The notes: generated by a model not told the origin, from the letters alone. A stretch of 64,000 bases of DNA from Endozoicomonas sp965196975 (GCF_965196975.1 NZ_OZ239981.1:682001-746000); one strand, 5' to 3'. Counted from the stretch's first letter, positions 38,276-47,144 are shown. Translations and numbers: made by a program.

Positions 38276-38593
38276 TCAGGATTGATTTGCGGCCGGTTTG
38301 TTGAGCACAAACAGTACTTTGAGCAATATGGCCCCACCCACAATCAGGCCAGTGCCAACAAAACCAAGGAAGTACCAGCCAGCATTGCCTTCATTTTCAC
38401 CCAGCAGGGTAAAGGCGCCGGCGATGGTCAGCAGCAGGCTGAACCACCAGCCGCCAACCAGAGACCATTTCCACCAGTTCATGGCCAGCTGAACATGTTT
38501 TGCCCACTGACCTGCCCCGGCAAAGACCAGTACCTGAAGGGCGCCAAGAAGCATCCAGAATGGTGGATCCAGCAGTGTTGATTGAGGAAACAT
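38276..38593 (-). CDS. rdhB: Reductive dehalogenase membrane anchor RdhB1
   Basis: A 105-aa protein with three hydrophobic helices, including WWKWSLVGGWWFSLLLTIAGAFTLLGE and GWYFLGFVGTGLIVGGAILL. This is the size and Trp/Gly-rich pattern of RdhB, which anchors RdhA at the periplasmic face. ATG 38593 overlaps the rdhA1 stop (TGATG). Its close paralogue RdhB3 lies at 54481, and both share the MFPQSTLLDP start and the GENEGNAGWYFLGFVGTGLI block. Confidence 0.85.
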   Translation of the reverse strand: MFPQSTLLDPPFWMLLGALQVLVFAGAGQWAKHVQLAMNWWKWSLVGGWWFSLLLTIAGAFTLLGENEGNAGWYFLGFVGTGLIVGGAILLKVLFVLNKPAANQS

Positions 38594-40122
38594 CAGAAGC
38601 CCTCCCAGTTGCCATCGTATTCCCAGGTTTTGGTGACCTTGAGGTAGTTTTCCGAACGCAGCCATTCCGGTGGTTCGTGGTAGCCGGCAAAATTACCGCC
38701 AGTCCAGTCAGGGTGATACGCTTCTGCTTCCGGGTAATAGAAGAAGTTGTGCTGCATGGCCAGCAACGTTTTACGGGTGATGCCGGTAGGGTCCCTGGGG
38801 TCCATCTCTTTCACGATGGTGTGAATCCAGTTGTTTTTCCGTGTGTAAGGACATACGGCAATACAGACACGGCAACCCTTGCCACTGTCGGTCGGGGCTG
38901 TACTCCAGAAGCGATAGCAACTGTCCTGATTGAACGCGAATTTTCTGAAACCACGAACCACGGAATCCGGTTTGCTGGCTTTGGAGATGGAACCACTGGG
39001 GCAGGCATCCGCGCAGATTTTGCACTCTTCACAGAATGCCCGGACATGGGTATTAATGGGTTTGTCCGGCTCAAGATCCAGGTTGGTAATCACTGCCGCC
39101 AGTCGTATATTTGGCCCAAGCTCCGGTGTGATCAGGACACCGTTGCGAGCGGATTCACCCATGCCTGCCTGAATCGCGATGGGCGGTAATACCGTTTCAT
39201 AATCACCACCCGGCCATTGTGGTCTGGCCGCATAACCCAGTTCTCCTAACCAGGCTGCAAGCAGGCCAGAAGCGGTTTTGGCTCGGAAATAGCCGTCGTA
39301 GGAGGTGGAGTAACCGGCGGCGGCATACATTGGATCCCAGTTCATGGGCACACCAAAGACGATGATGTTTTTCCAGTGTTTTGGAATATCCTCACCCCAG
39401 TTGCGGTTACCACCTTTCATGCGCATCATGTTTTTGAAGACAAATGCCGGGTCCAGTTTGGTAATACCGACGATGCTGGCACCAAAGGTGAAAACCATTT
39501 TTTTAACCAGCTTTGAGGCGTGAGCCGGAGACTGGAACTCGGCGGGTTCACCCTGTACCCATTTGAAATCGTCAATATCGGGATGGTCCACCGGCTTGGG
39601 TGGGAAATTGGATTGATCCAGACCTTTTAGCCAGGAGCGACCATTGGCCCAGGCCAGGGCAAAACGATCACGGTGCTTCTCCCGGTGCTGGGCACGACGG
39701 TTCTGTTCAACAAATGCCTGCAGCATTTCCGGCCAGCGGTCCGGATGACGGGCGTAGTATTTTTTGACCTGTTCATCTTCCAGGGTTTCCCAGCCATTGT
39801 TGGGGTCCCAGCCATCCTGAATAGCTTTGCCAATGACCGGGAAGCGGTTGAACAGGTAGTCTTCCCATTCCGGGCGTTCGATAGGGCCCACAACCTCCAG
39901 GGTCGGAGCATGATCTACTTCGAACGGTTTGCGGTTAAAGAACATATCTTTACCCGCTTCGGTTCTGCCCCAGCCAACATTGGCATCAGGGTCCCGTCCC
40001 AGAACAAAGCCTGCACCGGCGGCAGCACCAATGGTGGTACCTGCAGCTGCCAGTCCCCCCAGTTTAAGAAAATTACGGCGGGAAGTGACGGCTGCACCTT
40101 CACCGTTGACTTGATTAGACAC
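38593..40122 (-). CDS. rdhA: Reductive dehalogenase catalytic subunit RdhA1
   Basis: A corrinoid- and iron-sulfur-dependent reductive dehalogenase homologue of 509 aa, expected in the periplasm. The Tat signal is SRRNFLKLGG (RR at 15-16), followed by an Ala/Gly-rich helix. The C-terminal third has two 4Fe-4S motifs, CEECKICADACP (about 364-375) and CRVCIAVCP (about 417-425). The GTG start at 40122 is chosen because GGAG lies 5 bases upstream, directly after the TPR stop; an upstream TTG is less likely. rdhB1 overlaps its end. The C-terminus of about 80 residues beyond the clusters (NFFYYPEAEAYHPDW, then a Trp-rich tail) is shared with RdhA3. The substrate cannot be read from the sequence. Confidence 0.9.
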   Translation of the reverse strand: MSNQVNGEGAAVTSRRNFLKLGGLAAAGTTIGAAAGAGFVLGRDPDANVGWGRTEAGKDMFFNRKPFEVDHAPTLEVVGPIERPEWEDYLFNRFPVIGKAIQDGWDPNNGWETLEDEQVKKYYARHPDRWPEMLQAFVEQNRRAQHREKHRDRFALAWANGRSWLKGLDQSNFPPKPVDHPDIDDFKWVQGEPAEFQSPAHASKLVKKMVFTFGASIVGITKLDPAFVFKNMMRMKGGNRNWGEDIPKHWKNIIVFGVPMNWDPMYAAAGYSTSYDGYFRAKTASGLLAAWLGELGYAARPQWPGGDYETVLPPIAIQAGMGESARNGVLITPELGPNIRLAAVITNLDLEPDKPINTHVRAFCEECKICADACPSGSISKASKPDSVVRGFRKFAFNQDSCYRFWSTAPTDSGKGCRVCIAVCPYTRKNNWIHTIVKEMDPRDPTGITRKTLLAMQHNFFYYPEAEAYHPDWTGGNFAGYHEPPEWLRSENYLKVTKTWEYDGNWEGF

Positions 40123-40123
40123 A

Positions 40124-41248
40124 TTAAACTCCGGTTGTGACAAAAGTAATCGGTTCAGCGTGTTCAGAGCGAATGACTTTCAGCTCTTGATGAAAGTGGT
40201 GAAGGTAATGATCGGACAGTGTCGTCAGTTTCTGGAAAACGAGTTCTGCATCTGACCAGTGTTGTAAGTGATAGTGGGCAAGAAACAGGTGCTCAAGACA
40301 CCAGTGGTCGTTGTCATCAATACTCAGCAGTACGTCCAGGTCGTCAAGGAGGGGCTGCCACTGTCCCGAAGCAGCGAGGGATTTCGCCCGGAAGTGCAGG
40401 ACATCAAAGCTGCTTTCGGCGATCTCCAGATAGGCCGAGAACTGGTCAACAGCGGTTTCATGATCTTCTTTCGCCGCTGAATACAGACCGTGCAGTCGAT
40501 AAAGTTCCGGTGAAACAATCTGATGTGCTTCAGCCCGCTCCAGCCAGATACCGACATTGTCCAGATCATTCAGTGCCATATAAGCACTTAAGGCGGTGAT
40601 GTAGGCGGGTGGAATGGTCTGGTTGCGTTGAAAAACAGCTTCACACTGACTGGCTGCCAGCTCAAACTCGCTTTGCTGGTAATAACAACCGGCAAGATTT
40701 TGATAACCGCCAACAAAGTCCGGCGCCAGCTCGGTGCAGGTTTTAAAGGATTCTGTCGCCTGCTCCATGTTTCCTGCCAGTAACAGACAGAAACCTCGAT
40801 GGTAAAAGGCCAGATGGTTATCGGGGTTCAGTTCACAGGCGTTGTTCAGGCTGTCCAGTGCCTGTTCCTGCTCACCCATCTGCTGGAAGATGAGACCACG
40901 CTTCAATGCAATCTCGTCGTCCGGTATTTTTGACTGAGCATGATTAATCACAATCAGTGCAACCTGACTCAGCTGTACCTGCATTAACAGATTGAACAGC
41001 GCTCTGAGCTCATCCGGAGAAAACCGCTCCCTGCCCATCAGTTCACTGATGACCGATGCAACCGTTTCATGCTCCAGCCAGTCCTTGTGGCGCGGGTCCT
41101 CTTTCTGGGAGAGGTTACTGAACTGACTGGAGAGAAAGTTCAGTCGGGTTTCCAGTCGCTCCTGAAGCTCTGGCTCTGAAATAAATGGGTGTGTTTGCTG
41201 CTGAAGCTGTTGGAACAGCTCCAGCCATTTTTGAGAAATCATGGGCAT
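40124..41248 (-). CDS. TPR-repeat protein heading the rdh operon
   Basis: A protein of about 374 residues with several tetratricopeptide repeats, clearest at ALKRGLIFQQMGEQEQALDSLNNACELNPDN, LAFYHRGFCLLLAGNMEQATESFKTCTELAPD and VGGYQNLAGCYYQQSEFELAASQCEAV. No signal peptide or membrane segment is seen, so it is probably cytoplasmic. Its stop is one base from the rdhA1 GTG start, so the two are translationally linked. A dedicated folding, cofactor-loading or Tat-proofreading role for RdhA is a reasonable inference. The start is uncertain among ATG 41248, ATG 41242 and an upstream TTG. Confidence 0.8.
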   Translation of the reverse strand: MPMISQKWLELFQQLQQQTHPFISEPELQERLETRLNFLSSQFSNLSQKEDPRHKDWLEHETVASVISELMGRERFSPDELRALFNLLMQVQLSQVALIVINHAQSKIPDDEIALKRGLIFQQMGEQEQALDSLNNACELNPDNHLAFYHRGFCLLLAGNMEQATESFKTCTELAPDFVGGYQNLAGCYYQQSEFELAASQCEAVFQRNQTIPPAYITALSAYMALNDLDNVGIWLERAEAHQIVSPELYRLHGLYSAAKEDHETAVDQFSAYLEIAESSFDVLHFRAKSLAASGQWQPLLDDLDVLLSIDDNDHWCLEHLFLAHYHLQHWSDAELVFQKLTTLSDHYLHHFHQELKVIRSEHAEPITFVTTGV

Positions 41249-41364
41249 ACTTGGTGGCAATTTCGCCAGAGCGATAAAATGTTGCCCATCATAAGGATCA
41301 GCAGTCTGCTTAAAAGGTCAGAAAATACCGGAAAAAGGTAAAAAAATGCCCTTGGGGTGGGTTT

Positions 41365-41378
41365 TTGATCCAGGTCAG
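41365..41378. promoter_or_regulatory. Candidate FNR/Anr site upstream of rdh operon
   Basis: TTGATCCAGGTCAG resembles the FNR/Anr consensus TTGAT-N4-ATCAA (8 of 10 positions). It lies about 120 bases upstream of the TPR gene in the only sizeable non-coding space of this operon. It would fit oxygen-controlled expression. Spotted by eye, not scored. Confidence 0.45.
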
Positions 41379-41384
41379 TAATTA

Positions 41385-41515
41385 ATGCCAATCAAACTTT
41401 CTAACTCCCTGCTGCGTTGAGGATTTGAGCCTTAGTCCTGCATTGGTGATCGTCGCCATGTCTTAAGGCCCAAATCTTCATGCTCATCACGGGAATTGGT
41501 AAGCACGATTGGTAT
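41385..41515. repeat. ATACCAAT-type palindromic element, copy 3
   Basis: A 131-bp segment that begins ATGCCAATCAAACTTTCTAA and ends with GATTGGTAT, related to copies at 20247 and 31558. The internal inverted match is weaker than in copy 2. It ends three bases from the rdhB2 stop codon and precedes the promoter region of the TPR-rdhA1 operon, a likely transcription boundary. Confidence 0.6.
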
Positions 41516-41518
41516 AAA

Positions 41519-41797
41519 TCAGCTTATTCTATTGGGCTGAATCAAACGCTTCCAAACCAGGTTAAGCGCAATGACTCCCGGCAGACCAAAACAGACCAGT
41601 CCCATTGCGCCGGATTGAGGTTCTCCTTCTGCAAAGGAGGCCCATGACCAGCCTATACAGATCCAGAGAGTCACAAAGATTCCAAGAAGGGCACCATTAA
41701 TCACCCAGTTGAGTTGATACTGTCTGCTGATTGAGGCATACCACCACATTGCCCCGGTGGTCATCATACCCATCAGATACCACATCAATCCGATCAT
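41519..41797 (-). CDS. rdhB: Reductive dehalogenase membrane anchor RdhB2
   Basis: A 92-aa protein with three hydrophobic helices (LMWYLMGMMTTGAMWWYAS, WVINGALLGIFVTLWICIGW, GLVCFGLPGVIALNLVW), similar in layout to PceB. The ATG at 41797 comes just after the rdhA2 stop. With its partner rdhA2 split by a transposon and the promoter now over 10 kb away, it is probably not expressed in its original context. Confidence 0.82.
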   Translation of the reverse strand: MIGLMWYLMGMMTTGAMWWYASISRQYQLNWVINGALLGIFVTLWICIGWSWASFAEGEPQSGAMGLVCFGLPGVIALNLVWKRLIQPNRIS

Positions 41798-42420
41798 GCT
41801 ACTCCCCCGTTTTAGAATGCCAGAAGGCGGTAACCGCCTTATCGTTATCCATATTTCCGTAGCCAAACAGAATGTCTGCCTCGGTCATCAGCCGGTGTAC
41901 AAATCCGGAGGTGAACGTATTGGTTGCATCAATTAAACGGTGATGCCAGAAGTCAGGCTTATTCCATGGACAGGCTTTAATACAGATCACGCAGCCAATG
42001 CCATTATCACCCCAGTATTTGAAGCATTTCTTGGCGTCATTATAAAACTTCCTCACACCGGGCTGACCGTGCCATGCATAATCAGGGTCATCACTGCGCT
42101 CATAGGTGGGTATCAGAGAAGGCTTGTCATCCTGACTGATGGCTTTGGAAGGGCACTGATCGGCACACCGTTTGCAGTTCTCACAGAACTCCATAATGCC
42201 AAATGACCGGGGTTTGTCGTATTCAACAAACTCAAAATCCGTATAGACACGGGCCAGGCGGACACGATTACCAAGCTGAGGGACAATCAGGGTTCCGTTT
42301 CGGGCACCTTCACCCAGTCCTGCTGCAATACCATAGGCAACACTGTTACCAAGGTCATTACCAGCCGCTACGGCTTGATAACCTAAACGACGAAAGAAGT
42401 CTGCAAGCTGTCCTGCAACC

Positions 42421-43811
42421 GGGTGCTCTCTCAATTTGATAACTGACTCATAGGTTAGCTTCAACCTTTCCAGTCATGAACTCAGACCAAAGTTGTTCCC
42501 AGCGCCCCTTACTCTGGATCAGTGCTCTTGTTGTCAAAAGCACTTCCGCTCCTGTTGCTTTCCACCTCATTCCAGAACCACATAATCGTTGCTTTACCAG
42601 AGTCTTACAAGCCGCTTCAGTAACTCCTGAACCTATTGGCCAATGGCGTTTAAGCGCCTGATGATAATTCATTAACTGGTGATTGTTTGTAAAATAGCTC
42701 ACAGCTTTGTAGCGCTTCTCTGTCAGTGCGATTGTCTTTTTCGGGAGCTCGGCTGATTCAATTTCCTGAAGGATTTTTTTGGCTGCTCCACGCTTGTTTT
42801 TCAAACTATGTAGCCTGTCTTCAAGCCACTGGTGTCGCTTCGCCTTACTGGTTGGAAACAGTGCTTCCGCTGCTCCAGCTAAATATTCAGATGCATGATA
42901 AAAATCGAGTATCTGCCCAGAGGTATGTTGTTTCAAATAACTCCAGTTTTCTCTAGCCCCGTCAGCTACCCCGATGTATGTGGCATTTGGGTAGAGTCGT
43001 TTTAGATCTGCAATCTCCTCGTCGAGCTTGCTCATAAAGCTTTGTTTACCATACTCTGGCGAACTGGCTGTATATATCGTGTGGAGCCTGTCTCCATCTG
43101 CAGAATATAGGCTCAATGTCCCACACATGGCTTCCCTCCAGCCTTCTTCACAAAGCAGCATGCAGGTTCCATCCAGACCAATGGCTATTGTTTCAACAGG
43201 CTCTTTTAGTGGAGGAAGGTGGTAGTGAGTGTCTTGCTGGTCTTCAATTAATGCACCTACTCTGTCCGATAAATGCTTGATATAAGAATTTGAAAGCGTC
43301 CTTTGATGGTTGGTCTCAAAATCTTCTTTTACCGCAGGCGCTGGCATCTGGCTGTATTTCCAGGCGATAGACTTGGCAAATTTGGGGGTAGCTGAACCAA
43401 TAATACCGGCACGAAGATCAAGTGCTGCCAGAGTACTGCCACCTCTGACACCCTGATATACGGAGCGCTCCAAAGGTATACGACCGTATAAGGTTTCATA
43501 GTGCTTAAGAACCTTTCCTTTGTAGTTCCACTTCTGCTGATTAACGACGATAGGTTCTTTATTGGGTGATTCAAATAGCCCCAATAACTCTTTTGTTCCA
43601 AGCTGCCCGGCTTCATTGAGTGCACGCTGTAAACTATCTTCAAGATTCAGCATGTTGCCTGAATCTATAGAAACTTCAATTTGCAAAACGATGCTTTTGG
43701 TAGAGCTGGAAATAACAGAAGCGGGCATGACAGTTAACTATTATGAGTGGTGTTCCCATAGTAGCTGTGAAAATAGAGCACTATTGTTTCAATCATTCAG
43801 AGAGAGCACCC
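42421..43811 (-). mobile_element. ISKra4-like insertion sequence, copy B
   Basis: The left arm of the composite transposon, 1391 bp, beginning GGGTGCTCTCTC and ending in the inverted form. Its inner end cuts into the 3' end of an IS1 insB gene, whose last native codons read SIDI before running into the IS. Confidence 0.95.
42448..43728 (-). CDS. ISKra4-like transposase, copy B
   Basis: A 426-aa transposase with the same protein sequence as copies A and C (likely catalytic D186, D256, E371). The frame is intact. Confidence 0.92.
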   Translation of the reverse strand: MPASVISSSTKSIVLQIEVSIDSGNMLNLEDSLQRALNEAGQLGTKELLGLFESPNKEPIVVNQQKWNYKGKVLKHYETLYGRIPLERSVYQGVRGGSTLAALDLRAGIIGSATPKFAKSIAWKYSQMPAPAVKEDFETNHQRTLSNSYIKHLSDRVGALIEDQQDTHYHLPPLKEPVETIAIGLDGTCMLLCEEGWREAMCGTLSLYSADGDRLHTIYTASSPEYGKQSFMSKLDEEIADLKRLYPNATYIGVADGARENWSYLKQHTSGQILDFYHASEYLAGAAEALFPTSKAKRHQWLEDRLHSLKNKRGAAKKILQEIESAELPKKTIALTEKRYKAVSYFTNNHQLMNYHQALKRHWPIGSGVTEAACKTLVKQRLCGSGMRWKATGAEVLLTTRALIQSKGRWEQLWSEFMTGKVEANL

Positions 43812-44167
43812 AATGTCTATTGATCTTGAGAAGCAAATAGTCCTTCTGGCTAACCGTTTCAAGCAAGTTCTCAAGGTCAGATTCTGCCGCTCAATCCGCT
43901 GAGTAAAGTACTTTCCAATGATATGTTTATCTTCTGATAAACAGGATGTATATGGTTGCCAGTCATCTGTGCAGTAAAAACTAACTTTGAAGCGGGCCAG
44001 AAGCTCCAACAGCTTTTTGAGCGTCTCTGTGCTTCTGGGGCCGAACGCATGGGCAATGATCTTCTTGAAACGTGGCTCCCATGCATAAAACAGCCAGCGT
44101 TGCTGCTTCTTGCTACCAACAAATGACCACTGCTCATCCATTTCGAAGATAATCTTGACCTGGGCAT
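43812..44167 (-). pseudogene. insB: IS1 InsB, 3'-truncated
   Basis: InsB catalytic part with EMDEQWSFVGSKKQQRWLFYAW and DDWQPYTSCL and RIERQNLTLRT, but cut after FSRSIDI by the ISKra4 insertion; a few IS-encoded residues (GCSL) follow before a stop. The lost C-terminus of roughly 15 residues probably inactivates it. Confidence 0.85.
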
Positions 44168-44185
44168 TTTCGAAGGGGAGTTGTG

Positions 44186-44461
44186 TTACTGTTGGCGGGT
44201 CGAGTTTTTTAAGCGAGCCAATACAGTCGTTGGACTGATCTCAAGGACACGTCCGATATCTCTGACCCCGGAGCCATTCATGGTCATCTTTATGATCTGC
44301 TCATGAGTACCAGGCAGATTGCCATTATAGCGATACTCGAGTTGGAAGCTCTTATTACAGTCCTTGCATCTATACCGCTGGTGACCCGTCTCAGCTTTCC
44401 CGTTCTTAACAACATTGAACGTTTGTTGACAATGGATACAGGCAACTTGAACTTCAGCCAT
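44186..44461 (-). CDS. insA: IS1 InsA repressor/DNA-binding protein
   Basis: A 91-aa InsA protein with the zinc-finger CIHCQQTF...CKDC motif and a helix-turn-helix near GSGVRDIGRVLEISPTTVLARL. It is full length. In IS1 it binds the ends and represses transposition, and InsA-InsB fusion by -1 slippage makes the transposase. Confidence 0.9.
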   Translation of the reverse strand: MAEVQVACIHCQQTFNVVKNGKAETGHQRYRCKDCNKSFQLEYRYNGNLPGTHEQIIKMTMNGSGVRDIGRVLEISPTTVLARLKNSTRQQ

Positions 44462-44514
44462 AGATGACTCAAAAAGACAGGAATGTATCAGATCAACAGC
44501 TTTGGCACATCACC

Positions 44515-44740
44515 GAAAATAGCGTATTACTGCGTGAAATAGCGGGAAAACGGCTATTTCTTGATGCCTGAAACTAGTTAACTTACTGAAAAAAAAAGAG
44601 AACCCTAATTTAAAACTAGGGTTCAAATCATATCTTTTTAATAAATACCAACTGTCTAACTTATTGATGCTTGTTGCTTTTATTCTGGTAATACCGTTAT
44701 CGAAGTTTATAAAGTCCAGGAAGTGTCCAACAAATTTAAC
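44515..44740. repeat. Attachment-like repeat, copy 1
   Basis: This shares with copies at 47337 and 48721 the series AATAGCGTATTACTGCG, AACGGCTATTTCTTGATGCC, a GAGAACCCTAAT-type block and ACTAGGGTTCAAATC. After that it continues ATATCTTTTTAATAAA as in copy 2, and ends with a GTCCAGGAAGTGTCC block. Its left end (the GTGTCCAAAAAG block) is lost to the IS1 insertion. Confidence 0.75.
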
Positions 44741-44792
44741 CTAAGCGATAGTTAACGGAAGTATTCGCTCTCAGCCTGCAAGTTTGAATCAC

Positions 44793-47144
44793 TTATCTGA
44801 CAGCATTCCAGTTGTCTGAAATCATAGGTAACCCCATTGCCTTGTAAATGTAGTTACTTCCTTTTTCCTGGTTGAGGCACTCAATAGCCAGTCGATTTAC
44901 CACCTTTACAGGGAAAGCCTGCCCCTTGTTTCCTGCGCTTTTGCCAATTACCAGGAAGTACCCACCCTTTCTTCTGTCGTTAAACAGTGCGACGACCATG
45001 CTGTTGATGTGTTTGACTCTGGCTCTTTCAACAGATTCGTCAGGCAGCGTTGTTTTCGTTCTGACTCCTTCTACGATTATCTGTTTAAGCGTAGACATCA
45101 CCTCTGTGCCAAAGAGTGTTTCCAGAAATTTGTGCTTTTGCTGATCTGTGAATACATCCAGACGCTTACAGTCTCTAAAATCAAACAGCGGCTTGCCAAT
45201 AAACCTGTCGTACATGACGTTAGCCATGAGTTCGAATTCTTCGTCAGCCGGTGTTGCTTTGCGCTCCCTGTCAAATCCCCAGCCGAATGGATACTGCTTC
45301 AGCTTGAAGAGCTTTAAAATATCATCAGCGTACCTGCGAACACATTGTCGCTGACTTTCCGAATGCATTGAGGCTCCTTTTTCAAACTCAGCCAAAAATT
45401 CCCTGCGTGTCCATTTTGCTGGATCACCTTTTACATCCCAGCTTTTTGGAAAGACTACTGACTGTTTTAGCAGGTGCAGCATGGTGCCATCAATATTGCC
45501 GTCCTTACTGGGGACTTTTTCATTCTCTGCTATTTCAGAGAGTTTTCTTGCTGAGGGTGGAGCAATCTGTTCGGCAATCTGGCGGTAGCCTACGGTTTCT
45601 GAAAACTTGTGGACAGATTCACTGGGTTTCATCGCCTGCTGTTTGACCTGGTTAAGATCACTGACAATGGTTTTTGATTTTTCTGCACAGCGCTCTTCCA
45701 GAAATTTATCAAGCTGTTGTCTTTCACGCTCGCTTTTACAGCTTTCTACAAATTTCAGCACTGCATCTGCAATAGCCATGTCTTCCTTAAGCTTGCGGAT
45801 GTCTGCGATTGATGGGTAGGTTTTAGTGACAACAGCAGGAGTAACAGGCTTTGGTTTTTCCTTTGCCATAGGTGGTCTGCTGGCAACAGGTTTAGGTTTT
45901 GCTTCAGGCCTTGGAGTAAATGGTTTTGATATAACTGGTTCTGGCTTTGTTTCTTCTTCTTTTTTCTTTTTGGACTGTTCAAGGAATTTACGGCCTTCTT
46001 CAAGTATTCTATCTACTTCCTCCATTCCTTTTTCTGTGTCTTCCCGGTGCTTTCTTTCCAGTTCTGATAGCTTTGAGCTTGAGCGTTTATTAGTAGTGTC
46101 TGTGTTGTCCTGCTTTTTATGACTTGTTGATGGTTGATTAAGAGATCCAGCTACAGGCTCTTTTGTGTCTTCATCGTCAGATTTTGGTTCATCGAGACCA
46201 GAATCACATCCAGGATCTCCATCATCGGGAGCTGAAGGTGCCGAAACTCCAGAATCTCTTGCCAGTGCGTTAACCTCATTTTTCATAAAGTTAAAAGCGG
46301 AAAGTGCCTGTAGCCTTCTGAGAAGAGACTTATCGGTATCCGACTCTACCTTCTCCTGAGCATCTTTAAAGGTAGGATTACTGAAGGCTTTGGCTATGCA
46401 GGCAGTCCTGACATCATCCATGAGCATATCCATTTTGTCAGTCATTTGCTCAATGGCATGCCGGACAACCTCACTTTTCGCTTCCATACTTGCTGGCATT
46501 AGCTTGTCGAGCTGATAAACACGTCGAACATACTCAGTAAAGTGGTGTGTGGCTTTTGTTTTGTCAGGGGTAACAAAGTCATGGGCACTATTTCTGAAAA
46601 ATGCTTTTAATTTCTCTGTGGCCTTTTCTCCATTGCCCTCTCTGATTTGTTGTAAGTCTTGCTGCAGTTCTTTATCAAATCTCTGGTAGCGAACATCAGG
46701 TGCTTCCCAAACTTCTATGGGTAGTTCCAGATCCATCTCTAAAAACTCGTCCATTTCTGAGTCTGAAATTTGAAGGTCATCTAATAGCCTTTGAGAGTTC
46801 GGTTCTTTAGGCTTTTCTGACTCTTTGTTTTTCTTTTTTTCTGCCGGTTTTTCCATTTCTGGCATCATCATTCCAAGCAGTTTTTCATGTTCCAGATGGG
46901 GAGTCTTTTCAATATCAGAGAAAAAAGGGTGTACTTGTATAACAGTCTGAAGATTGTACTTGTTGAGGCTTTTGTGGGGAGGAGTAGGCGCCAGGTTATT
47001 AGTGAGAATAGATTTTTGGCCAAGCAATTCATCTCTTTGGTGGCAAGTCCATCGCCCTGTATGTGCAGAGTTATTGTCATGGAGAGCAGCAGAGGAATAG
47101 TGTGAGTTAAGGGGGTATGGTAAGAGTTGGTTATTAGTATCCAC
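44793..47144 (-). CDS. Large unrecognised protein, effector-like cargo
   Basis: A 783-aa protein that I do not recognise. It has no signal peptide or membrane helix. The middle (about residues 295-450) is low-complexity, with a Pro/Ser/Asp-rich stretch and a Lys/Glu coiled-coil-like segment (EEVDRILEEGRKFLEQSKKKKEEE) followed by Pro/Lys repeats (RPEAKPKPVASRPPMAKEKPKP). The C-terminal 200 residues look globular (AKWTRREFLAEFEKG, FGWGFDRERKATPADEEFELMANVMYDRFIG, KGGYFLVIGKSAGNKGQ). The GTG start at 47144 has AGGGA 7 bases upstream. Intrinsically disordered, charged, modular design is common in secreted effectors of host-associated bacteria, but that role is inference. It is bracketed by attachment-like repeats. 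Confidence 0.75.
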   Translation of the reverse strand: MDTNNQLLPYPLNSHYSSAALHDNNSAHTGRWTCHQRDELLGQKSILTNNLAPTPPHKSLNKYNLQTVIQVHPFFSDIEKTPHLEHEKLLGMMMPEMEKPAEKKKNKESEKPKEPNSQRLLDDLQISDSEMDEFLEMDLELPIEVWEAPDVRYQRFDKELQQDLQQIREGNGEKATEKLKAFFRNSAHDFVTPDKTKATHHFTEYVRRVYQLDKLMPASMEAKSEVVRHAIEQMTDKMDMLMDDVRTACIAKAFSNPTFKDAQEKVESDTDKSLLRRLQALSAFNFMKNEVNALARDSGVSAPSAPDDGDPGCDSGLDEPKSDDEDTKEPVAGSLNQPSTSHKKQDNTDTTNKRSSSKLSELERKHREDTEKGMEEVDRILEEGRKFLEQSKKKKEEETKPEPVISKPFTPRPEAKPKPVASRPPMAKEKPKPVTPAVVTKTYPSIADIRKLKEDMAIADAVLKFVESCKSERERQQLDKFLEERCAEKSKTIVSDLNQVKQQAMKPSESVHKFSETVGYRQIAEQIAPPSARKLSEIAENEKVPSKDGNIDGTMLHLLKQSVVFPKSWDVKGDPAKWTRREFLAEFEKGASMHSESQRQCVRRYADDILKLFKLKQYPFGWGFDRERKATPADEEFELMANVMYDRFIGKPLFDFRDCKRLDVFTDQQKHKFLETLFGTEVMSTLKQIIVEGVRTKTTLPDESVERARVKHINSMVVALFNDRRKGGYFLVIGKSAGNKGQAFPVKVVNRLAIECLNQEKGSNYIYKAMGLPMISDNWNAVR

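Larger units (their letters stand above)
43812..44514 (-). mobile_element. IS1-family element, truncated
   Basis: About 700 bp of an IS1 element. The left terminal repeat, read on the minus strand from 44514, begins GGTGATGTGCCAAAGCTG, close to the IS1 end. The right end is missing because ISKra4 copy B lies there. The A6C slippage motif for insA-insB frameshifting (TTAAAAAAC, near 44207) is present. It is inserted into, and truncates, the first attachment-like repeat of the cargo. Confidence 0.85.
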
